Of a stretch of DNA of 5,337 bases, positions 1 to 5,337 are shown piece after piece. Numbering within the stretch: position 1 is the first letter of the stretch; each line of letters begins with the position of its first letter. The translations under genes and the position numbers were made by a program. The notes beneath the pieces are model-generated. The model ran no database searches. It was given only the letters and a program-made list of their open reading frames with translations, and was not told the DNA's origin. This DNA comes from Micrococcales bacterium (GTDB lineage: Bacteria; Actinomycetota; Actinomycetes; Actinomycetales; Dermatophilaceae): the NCBI GenBank assembly GCA_003157445.1, contig PMJN01000010.1, positions 1 through 5,337 on the forward strand, written 5' to 3'.

Positions 1-93
1 CCAGGCCAGGGTCGTGACGCCCGAGGCGGGTTGAACGGCCTGCGCACCAGCCATTTGGCCAAGGTGAGCAGCGGTAAGTTGCACCAGATGCAT
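1..93 (-). CDS. nuoL: NADH-quinone oxidoreductase subunit L (NuoL), N-terminal 31 codons only
   Basis: The visible peptide starts MHLVQLTAAHLGQMAG and ends ASGVTTLAW at the window edge. The frame is open and cut by the edge. Its position right after nuoK, where nuoL stands in the common bacterial order, and an ending that looks like the approach to a first membrane helix ('TLAW...') are the evidence. NuoL (ND5 family) is the large antiporter-like proton-pumping subunit at the far end of the membrane arm, but no diagnostic motif is in view. The ATG at 93 is chosen because AAGGGG (101-106) precedes it by 7 bases. A second in-frame ATG at 54 would give a leader shorter by 13 residues. No close in-frame stop upstream excludes a longer form, but none has a good start and ribosome site. 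Confidence 0.8.
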   Translation of the reverse strand, partial: MHLVQLTAAHLGQMAGAQAVQPASGVTTLAW

Positions 94-100
94 GTTTGTG

Positions 101-106
101 CCCCTT
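101..106 (-). promoter_or_regulatory. Ribosome binding site of nuoL
   Basis: AAGGGG on the minus strand, 7 bases before the ATG at 93. It overlaps the last two bases of the nuoK TAA stop. It supports the ATG at 93 over the in-frame ATG at 54, and suggests that nuoL recruits ribosomes at the nuoK end instead of relying on an overlapping stop/start. Confidence 0.6.
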
Positions 107-404
107 ACAGCTTCAGCAGGTTGGCGTTGTCGACTGAGGCCGACCGGCGGGCACGGAAGATGGCCATGATGATGGCCAGCCCCACGACGACCTCAGCGGC
201 GGCCACCACCATGACGAACAGAGCGATCACCTGACCGTCCAGGGAGCCGTGCATTCGTGCGAAGGTCACGAAGGCCAGGTTGGTCGCGTTGAGCATCAGC
301 TCGACGCCCATGAAGACCACGATGGCGTTGCGGCGTATCAGCACCGTGGCGGCACCGATAGCAAACAGCGTCGTGGCCAGATAGATGTAGTTGACCAGGC
401 TCAT
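105..404 (-). CDS. nuoK: NADH-quinone oxidoreductase subunit K (NuoK, ND4L family)
   Basis: Smallest membrane subunit of complex I, part of the proton path between the quinone site and the antiporter-like subunits. It has 99 residues, the normal family length. There are three hydrophobic segments, near 4-22, 27-48 and 58-82. The two conserved membrane glutamates are present: E35 in '[11 protein letters not shown]' and E71 in '[14 protein letters not shown]', matching E. coli E36 and E72. The protein is also distantly like MnhC/MrpC antiporter subunits, but its place between nuoJ and nuoL settles the identity. The ATG overlaps the nuoJ stop by 4 bases. A purine-rich GAGGAAGGG (413-421) lies 8 bases upstream within nuoJ, so this gene may also recruit ribosomes itself. 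The stop is TAA, unlike the TGA of the genes before it, and an 11-base gap follows. Confidence 0.97.
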   Translation of the reverse strand: MSLVNYIYLATTLFAIGAATVLIRRNAIVVFMGVELMLNATNLAFVTFARMHGSLDGQVIALFVMVVAAAEVVVGLAIIMAIFRARRSASVDNANLLKL

Positions 405-1168
405 CGTTGGGACCCTTCCTCGATCTCGCGCTCGATCGCTCGCTCAGCCCCGGTAAGACCCTCCGGGTCGGCGACCTGCTCGCGGGCGACAAGCACTCGC
501 GATACGGACGCTTCGCTAGGGGTTCCGTCAGGTAACAAGGCCGGGGTGTCGACCGCGTTTCGGCGGGCGTAGACACCGGGAGCAGGCAGCCCAGCCAGGT
601 TCTTGCCCGCCCGGAAGCGTTGCTCGGACCACTGACGCTGGGTCGGGCGGGGGGTGAGTCGTTCCCGGTGGGCCAGGACCATGGCACCCAGTGCTGCCGT
701 GATCAGCAGTGCGCTGGTGACCTCAAAGGTCCAGACGTACTTGCCGAAGATCAGGTTGGCTATTCCGGAGATGTTGCCGCCGGCATTGGCGGCCGTGAGA
801 CCGACGGGGCTGGCGAACGTCACCGAGCCGATCGCCGCGATGAGCACAGCCCCCAGGGCCACTGCCAGCAGGAGTCCGGCGACCTTCTGGCCTTTGATGG
901 TCTCGACCAGGGAGTCCGCTGAGTCGACGCCTACCAGCATTAGCACGAAGAGGAACAGCATCATGACCGCGCCTGTATAGACGAAGATCTGCACGATCCC
1001 CAGGAAGTCCGCGTTCTCGGCGATGTAGAAGACACCCAGGTTGATCATGACCAGCGCCATTCCGAGGGCGACGTGCACGGCCTTCCTCACAAAAAGCAGG
1101 CTCAGGGCAGCAATCACGCTGATCGGGGCCAGGGTCCAAAAGAGGACTGCTTCGCCACCGCTGGTCAT
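401..1168 (-). CDS. nuoJ: NADH-quinone oxidoreductase subunit J (NuoJ, ND6 family)
   Basis: Small membrane subunit between NuoH and NuoK. Its third helix is known to change conformation when quinone reduction is coupled to proton movement. The protein has 255 residues with five hydrophobic segments, near 9-27, 30-49, 56-80, 97-118 and 146-166. The family hallmark '[16 protein letters not shown]' (63-78) lies in the third helix and contains the Tyr and Gly (Y64, G66) around the pi-bulge described in complex I structures. Residues 167-255 form a long charged tail that E. coli NuoJ (184 residues) lacks; similar tails occur in other actinobacterial NuoJ as I recall. The tail ends in alternating acidic and basic residues (about 238-251), possibly an amphipathic helix. 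The ATG overlaps the nuoI stop (ATGA). I see no convincing Shine-Dalgarno before it, so translation probably depends on ribosomes finishing nuoI. The stop overlaps nuoK by 4 bases. Confidence 0.96.
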   Translation of the reverse strand: MTSGGEAVLFWTLAPISVIAALSLLFVRKAVHVALGMALVMINLGVFYIAENADFLGIVQIFVYTGAVMMLFLFVLMLVGVDSADSLVETIKGQKVAGLLLAVALGAVLIAAIGSVTFASPVGLTAANAGGNISGIANLIFGKYVWTFEVTSALLITAALGAMVLAHRERLTPRPTQRQWSEQRFRAGKNLAGLPAPGVYARRNAVDTPALLPDGTPSEASVSRVLVAREQVADPEGLTGAERAIEREIEEGSQR

Positions 1169-1842
1169 CGGGCACTCGGCTCTGTTGATTTGGCAGTGGA
1201 TGTTGCATCGGGTTTGGCCCTCTGAGGGTCGGCTGACCCGGTGGCTCTTGCGATCTCAGCCGCGCGGGCCTCGACCCACGCACGCTGCTCAGGGGAGGCC
1301 GTGGCGACCTTGCCCTGGTAGTAGTCACGCTCGGCCATGCCGGTCACCATGGGGTGCGGCGCGGCGACCATGCCCTCCTGGACAGGGGCCAGGAGCTGAT
1401 GCTTCTCGAAGATCAGCTTGCCGCGGCTGTCGTCGGCCAGCTCATAGACATTGGTCATGGTCAGAGCGCGAGTGGGACATGCCTCGATGCACAGGCCGCA
1501 GAAGATGCAGCGCAGGTAGTTGATCTGGTAGACGCTGCCGTAGCGCTCGCCCGGTGAGAACCGGCCGCTGCCCCCTTCGCTGTCATCGTTGTTAGCACCC
1601 TCGACATAGATGGCGTCCGCCGGACAGGCCCAGGCGCACAGCTCACAGCCGACGCACTTCTCCAGACCGTCCGGATGCCGGTTGAGCTGGTGGCGACCGT
1701 GATAACGCGGCTGGGTCGGACGCTTGACCTCCGGGTACTCCTCGGTCTCCAGCTTGCGGAACATCGTGGCGAACGTGACCCCGAAGCCGCCGACGGGGGC
1801 GAACAGCTGCGAGAGAAAGCTCGCCTTCTTCTCATCAGCCAC
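1165..1842 (-). CDS. nuoI: NADH-quinone oxidoreductase subunit I (NuoI), 2x[4Fe-4S] ferredoxin type
   Basis: Peripheral-arm subunit (TYKY family) that carries clusters N6a and N6b and hands electrons towards the last cluster before quinone. The 225-residue protein has two ferredoxin motifs: C63-x2-C66-x2-C69-x3-C73-P and C112-x2-C115-x2-C118-x3-C122-P. The fourth Cys of each motif is expected to complete the other cluster, as in 8-Fe ferredoxins. The N-terminal segment '[13 protein letters not shown]' (18-30) is the amphipathic stretch that lies against the membrane arm in this family. The loop between the two motifs carries a short Asn/Asp/Gly-rich insertion (84-93). The tail from about 180 is Ala/charged and low in complexity. 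The start is GTG: the frame is closed by a stop at 1861-1863 and no ATG or other common start lies between, while AGGAG sits 7 bases upstream of the GTG. The gene overlaps nuoH by 8 bases and nuoJ by 4. Confidence 0.97.
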   Translation of the reverse strand: MADEKKASFLSQLFAPVGGFGVTFATMFRKLETEEYPEVKRPTQPRYHGRHQLNRHPDGLEKCVGCELCAWACPADAIYVEGANNDDSEGGSGRFSPGERYGSVYQINYLRCIFCGLCIEACPTRALTMTNVYELADDSRGKLIFEKHQLLAPVQEGMVAAPHPMVTGMAERDYYQGKVATASPEQRAWVEARAAEIARATGSADPQRAKPDATSTAKSTEPSAR

Positions 1843-3226
1843 GGGGGTTCTCCTGATCGGTCAGTGCAGGTTGGTCAGCTGAGCCGCCCAGGGGTCGCGC
1901 ACCCTGCAGGCTCGGCTCGCGCAGGCGCTGGCCGGGCAGCGCCGGGATCGGGTAGCCCCCCGCGAAGGGATCTATCTCCTCGGGAGGCTCCACCCGGACA
2001 ATGCCAGCCTCGTGCTTGCCCTCCCAGATCCAGGCCACAGGAAGCGCGATAGCGGCGAACACGCCGACCACGATGATGCTTGCCGTCCCCGTGTTGGCAC
2101 CGAAGAAGGCCAGTTGAGCGCCGTGGATGAAAGCCACCGCGACAACCCAGAGCAGGGTCACCGGGATGAGGAACTTCCAGCCGAAACGCATGAACTGGTC
2201 GTAGCGAACCCGCGGCAGCGAGCCGCGCAGCCAGACGAAGAAGAACATGAAGCTCCACAGCTTGATGATGAACCACAACAGCCCCCACCAGCCCTGGTTG
2301 AACATGCCCTCGTTGATCGCCGCGATGCCCGGAGGCGCCTGCCAGCCACCCAGGAACATGGTGGTCGCCAGCGCGGAGACGGTGAACATGTTGACGTACT
2401 CACCCAGGAAGAACATTGCGAACTTCAGCGAGCTGTACTCGGTGTGGAAGCCACCGGTGAGCTCCCCCTCGCCCTCTGCCAGGTCGAACGGAAGCCGGTT
2501 GGTCTCACCGACCATCGTCACGACGTAGACCAGGAAGGAGAAGAAGGCCGGAATGATGAACCACAGGCTCTTCTGCGAGGCGACGATCTGTGAGGTCGAC
2601 ATCGAGCCGCTGTACAAGAAGATGGCAACCAGCGACAGACCCATGGCGATCTCGTAGGAGATGATCTGCGCGGTGGAACGTAGTCCACCCAGCAGCGGGT
2701 AGGTCGAACCTGAGGACCAGCCGGCCAAGATGATGCCGTAGACACCGACCCCGGCAACGGCCAGCACCAGCAGAACAGCGACGGGCGTGTCGGTCAACTG
2801 TAGTGGGGTCCGGTGACCGAACATGGTGACCATCGGCCCCATAGGGATGATCGCGAAGGACACGAACGCCATGGATCCGGCGATGACCGGCGCCAGCAGG
2901 AAGACAACCTTGTCGGCGTTCTTGGGTATCAGATCTTCCTTGAGCGCCAACTTCACCCCGTCCGCGAGGGTCTGCAGCAGACCGAACGGACCGGTGCGGT
3001 TGGGGCCGGGGCGCTGCTGCATGCGGCCGATGACACGACGCTCGAACCAGATGACGATCAGCGTGTTGATCATCAGGAAGACGAAGATGAGAATTGCCTT
3101 GATCAGTGAGAGCCACCAAGGGGTGTCGCTGAAGTCGGCTGCCGGATTGTCGGTGCTGGCCAGCGCCGGCACGAGCGTGTGGGCGCTGGTCTGCAGCCCG
3201 GTTGCCAGTGAAGCGATCAGGCTCAT
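1835..3226 (-). CDS. nuoH: NADH-quinone oxidoreductase subunit H (NuoH, ND1 family)
   Basis: Membrane subunit that forms the floor of the quinone-binding cavity and joins the peripheral arm to the proton-pumping arm. At 463 residues it is far longer than E. coli NuoH (325). Both ND1 signatures are present: '[16 protein letters not shown]' (residues 82-97), preceded by '[16 protein letters not shown]' (62-77), and the acidic loop '[15 protein letters not shown]' (246-260) with D248, E251, E253 and E255. I count about nine hydrophobic segments, near 40-60, 108-128, 146-170, 187-206, 221-239, 268-292, 315-333, 351-368 and 382-400. Residues 1-35 form a leader before the first segment. Residues 402-463 are a hydrophilic, Pro-rich tail containing '[13 protein letters not shown]' (421-433). 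The ATG overlaps the nuoG stop (ATGA). A Shine-Dalgarno-like AAAGGA lies 9 bases upstream (3236-3241), inside nuoG. The end overlaps nuoI by 8 bases. Confidence 0.98.
   Translation of the reverse strand: MSLIASLATGLQTSAHTLVPALASTDNPAADFSDTPWWLSLIKAILIFVFLMINTLIVIWFERRVIGRMQQRPGPNRTGPFGLLQTLADGVKLALKEDLIPKNADKVVFLLAPVIAGSMAFVSFAIIPMGPMVTMFGHRTPLQLTDTPVAVLLVLAVAGVGVYGIILAGWSSGSTYPLLGGLRSTAQIISYEIAMGLSLVAIFLYSGSMSTSQIVASQKSLWFIIPAFFSFLVYVVTMVGETNRLPFDLAEGEGELTGGFHTEYSSLKFAMFFLGEYVNMFTVSALATTMFLGGWQAPPGIAAINEGMFNQGWWGLLWFIIKLWSFMFFFVWLRGSLPRVRYDQFMRFGWKFLIPVTLLWVVAVAFIHGAQLAFFGANTGTASIIVVGVFAAIALPVAWIWEGKHEAGIVRVEPPEEIDPFAGGYPIPALPGQRLREPSLQGARPLGGSADQPALTDQENPRG
1850..1854 (-). promoter_or_regulatory. 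Ribosome binding site deciding the GTG start of nuoI
   Basis: AGGAG on the minus strand, inside the 3' end of nuoH and 7 bases before the GTG at 1840-1842. With the in-frame stop at 1861-1863 it fixes the nuoI start, because no ATG, GTG or TTG lies between that stop and the GTG. Confidence 0.75.
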
Positions 3227-5337
3227 GGCGCAGCGTCCTTTGTCAGAGAGACCGCGGTGCCGGCATCGACGCCCAGCGTCGAACGCACCGCGGATCCAGG
3301 AGAGTTGGTTGGCAGCCAGATGACGTCGTCAGCCATGTCCCTGATGGTGACCGGGACACTGATGGCGCCCGACCTGGCGCTGATACGAAGGGTGTCGCCC
3401 TCGGCCAGACCGGCCAATGCTGCCGTCTTGCTAGACAGCAGCGCCTTGGCCTTGGGCGCCGTGCCAGCCAGGAAGGGCTCGCCGTCCTGCATCCGGCCGG
3501 AGTCCAGCAGGTGATGCCAGGTGGCCAGCACTGCCTGACCTGCATCGAGTGCCGGTACCTCGAGCGCCTTAACCGTCGGCGCTTCGGCGCGCCCACCGGC
3601 CCACGAGCCCAGGGCTGCCATGTCGGCGCGGGCGTCCGTCAGCGTACGCACACCCAGGGACTCGCTCATCTCGGCGGCTAGCAGATCCACGACCCGATGG
3701 TCGCTCATCGCATTGGTGGTCAGCGCCGCCTGGAATGGCCGGACGCGACCCTCCCAGTTGACGAACGTGCCGGCCTTCTCCTGATGAGCAGCCACAGGCA
3801 GGATCACGTCAGCGAAGTCGGTGACCGCGCTCTCGCGAAGCTCCAGAGAAACCACGAACGACTTGGCCAAGGCCTCCAGGACCTCAGCGGAGCCAATCAG
3901 GTCTGCCGGGTCGATGCCGCCCACCAGCAGACCAGCGAGCTCTCCGGCACGGGCCGCCGCGATGATGGCCGAGGTATCCCGGCCAACCTTCGCCGGCAGT
4001 CCGACAACGTCCCACGCCGCGCCGACTTCGGCCCGGGCCGCGGACTCGGTTACCGGACGACCGCCGGGCAGCAGGTTGGGCAGTGCTCCGCTCTCGAGTG
4101 CTCCCCGCTCTCCCGCACGCCGAGGTATCCACGCCAACCGTGCACCGCTGCCGGAGGCAAGCGCGGCCGCGGCCGACAGTGCGCCGGGGACGCTGCCAAG
4201 TCGCTCCCCCACCAGGATCAGGGCGCCTTCGGCGTCCAGGCCTGCCCGGGCAGCAGCGATGTCACCACTGGCCCCGTTGCCTGAACTGGCACTATCGGCC
4301 AGCATCTGCAAGACCTTGGCCTCAGTCCCAGGTGAGGCAGTGATCAACGTCCCACCCAGCTTCTCCAGGCCACGGGAGGCCAACGGAGCGATTGCGAAGA
4401 CGGCAGTCCTGGTCTTGCGGACCGCCTTTCGCAGGCGAAGGAACACGATCGGCGACTCGTCCTCAGGCTCGAAGCCCACCAGCAGCACGGTCTTTGCAGC
4501 CTGGATTTCGTCATAGGTCACTGATCCGCCGGCTCCGGCAGCGGCCGGGCCGGTGGCCACGACGTTGCTGGCCAGGAAATCAGCCTCCTCCACCGAGTGA
4601 GGGCGGGCACGGAAGTCGATGTCGTTGGTCTGCAGAACGATTCGGGCGAACTTGCTGTAGGCGTATGCGTCCTCGGCGCTGACCCGGCCGCCGACGAGCA
4701 CGCCGACGCCCTTGGCATCGCGGGCTGCCAGCAGGCCGCGGGCTGCGGCGGCCAGCGCCTCGGGCCAGGACGCGACCTGAAGGTTGCCGTCCTGGTCACG
4801 CACGAGCGGATCGGTAATGCGGTCCGTGCCGCTTGCGTAGGTGAATGCCCAGCGACCCTTGTCGCAGTTCCACTCCTCGTTGACAGCAGGGTCATTAGCG
4901 GCCATCCGGCGCAGTACGGTTCCCCGACGATGATCCGTGCGGGTCGCGCAGCCGCTCGCGCAGTGCTCGCAGACGCTCGGGGTGGAGACGAGGTCGAAGG
5001 GACGCGAACGGAAGCGGTATGCCGCGCCCGTCAGAGCACCGACCGGGCAGATCTGGACCGTGTTGCCGGAGAAGTAGGACTCGAACGGTTTCTCCTGGAA
5101 GATGCCTATCTGTTGAAGGGCACCTCGCTCGACCAGCGCGATGAAGGGATCGCCTGCGATCTGCTCGGAGAAGCGGGTGCACCGTGCGCACAGGACACAG
5201 CGTTCGCGATCGAGCAGCACCTGGGCGGAGATGTTGACCGGCTTGGGGTAGGTGCGCTTGACATCCTCGAAGCGGCTCGTAGTCCGTCCCCTGGCCATGG
5301 CCTGGTTCTGCAGGGGGCACTCGCCGCCCTTGTCGCA
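3223..5337 (-). CDS. nuoG: NADH-quinone oxidoreductase subunit G (NuoG), 5' end beyond the window
   Basis: Large Fe-S subunit of the complex I peripheral arm; it passes electrons from the NuoEF NADH module towards NuoI. The reading frame runs open to the window edge. The visible 704 residues (numbered from the edge) begin inside a His-Cys3 4Fe-4S motif: C1 and C7 of '[12 protein letters not shown]' are seen, while its His and first Cys lie off-window. Next come the second cluster, C47-x2-C50-x2-C53 with C97 in 'QICPVGAL', and a third, N7-type, C123-x2-C126-x3-C130-x27-C158. A molybdopterin-oxidoreductase-like domain spans about 160-560 and a C-terminal dinucleotide-binding-like domain about 615-700. 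In complex I this fold is structural and carries no molybdenum. Missing upstream, by family length (about 800 residues), are roughly 100 residues including the 2Fe-2S domain. The Met at 5298 lies inside a conserved motif and is not the start. The stop overlaps the nuoH start by 4 bases. A lone formate dehydrogenase is excluded by the neighbours. Confidence 0.97.
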   Translation of the reverse strand, partial: CDKGGECPLQNQAMARGRTTSRFEDVKRTYPKPVNISAQVLLDRERCVLCARCTRFSEQIAGDPFIALVERGALQQIGIFQEKPFESYFSGNTVQICPVGALTGAAYRFRSRPFDLVSTPSVCEHCASGCATRTDHRRGTVLRRMAANDPAVNEEWNCDKGRWAFTYASGTDRITDPLVRDQDGNLQVASWPEALAAAARGLLAARDAKGVGVLVGGRVSAEDAYAYSKFARIVLQTNDIDFRARPHSVEEADFLASNVVATGPAAAGAGGSVTYDEIQAAKTVLLVGFEPEDESPIVFLRLRKAVRKTRTAVFAIAPLASRGLEKLGGTLITASPGTEAKVLQMLADSASSGNGASGDIAAARAGLDAEGALILVGERLGSVPGALSAAAALASGSGARLAWIPRRAGERGALESGALPNLLPGGRPVTESAARAEVGAAWDVVGLPAKVGRDTSAIIAAARAGELAGLLVGGIDPADLIGSAEVLEALAKSFVVSLELRESAVTDFADVILPVAAHQEKAGTFVNWEGRVRPFQAALTTNAMSDHRVVDLLAAEMSESLGVRTLTDARADMAALGSWAGGRAEAPTVKALEVPALDAGQAVLATWHHLLDSGRMQDGEPFLAGTAPKAKALLSSKTAALAGLAEGDTLRISARSGAISVPVTIRDMADDVIWLPTNSPGSAVRSTLGVDAGTAVSLTKDAAP

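Noticed and set aside
94..104. Terminator or promoter in the nuoK-nuoL gap
   Set aside because: The gap is only 11 bases, shows no hairpin with a T-run, and is mostly occupied by the ribosome site of nuoL.
193..404. NuoK as a Mrp/Mnh antiporter C subunit
   Set aside because: The families are related, but the nuoJ-nuoK-nuoL setting, the 99-residue length and both membrane glutamates fit complex I.
2505..3119. Minus-strand open frame of 204 codons within nuoH, with similar ones at 723-1328, 193-687 and 4895-5320
   Set aside because: Out-of-frame shadows of nuoH, nuoJ, nuoK and nuoG. The compositions are Arg/His/Pro-rich, there are no domains, and the correct frames encode clear complex I subunits.
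3821..4516. Long plus-strand open frame (231 codons) opposite nuoG, with others at 3697-4284 and 2823-3323
   Set aside because: Antisense to well-conserved genes. The products are Arg/Ser/Ala/Pro-rich with no recognisable domain, as expected from GC-rich codon usage on the opposite strand.
3223..5337. Formate dehydrogenase or another molybdopterin oxidoreductase in place of NuoG
   Set aside because: The domain order is shared, but the N-terminal cluster pattern, the place just before nuoH and the similarity to actinobacterial NuoG decide for complex I.
1..5337. Mobile element, CRISPR array, tRNA or undescribed gene system
   Set aside because: Every base except an 11-base gap is in a recognisable nuo gene. 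I saw no direct or inverted repeat arrays and no break in any reading frame.

Overview
The window is a stretch of an operon for the proton-pumping NADH:quinone oxidoreductase (respiratory complex I, NDH-1). All genes lie on the minus strand. Read in transcription order, from the right edge to the left, they are nuoG (5' end off the window), nuoH, nuoI, nuoJ, nuoK and the first 31 codons of nuoL. This is the standard bacterial nuoA-N order. There is no room for any other gene: the only non-coding DNA is an 11-base gap between nuoK and nuoL.

The DNA is GC-rich. The proteins resemble those of Actinomycetota as I remember them. NuoG has the '[20 protein letters not shown]' type of cluster region. 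NuoI has an '[10 protein letters not shown]...[17 protein letters not shown]' core. NuoH and NuoJ both carry long hydrophilic C-terminal tails that the E. coli subunits lack. I place the organism as a high-GC actinomycete of uncertain family; there is no rRNA or other marker here to go further.

Layout by position: 3223-5337 nuoG, peripheral-arm Fe-S subunit; 1835-3226 nuoH, membrane subunit at the quinone site; 1165-1842 nuoI, ferredoxin-like subunit with two 4Fe-4S clusters; 401-1168 nuoJ and 105-404 nuoK, small membrane subunits of the proton path; 1-93 start of nuoL, antiporter-like proton-pumping subunit. Consecutive genes overlap by 4 bases (ATGA) at G/H, I/J and J/K, and by 8 bases at H/I. 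This implies one polycistronic message with coupled translation.

Together the products carry electrons through NuoG clusters to NuoI (clusters N6a and N6b) and on to quinone at the NuoH interface. NuoH, J, K and L convert the energy into proton translocation. No frameshift, insertion sequence, CRISPR, tRNA, promoter or terminator is visible. I found no sign of an undescribed system. The points worth a second look are modest: lineage-type C-terminal tails, small low-complexity insertions, an unusually long NuoL leader, and the choice of starts.
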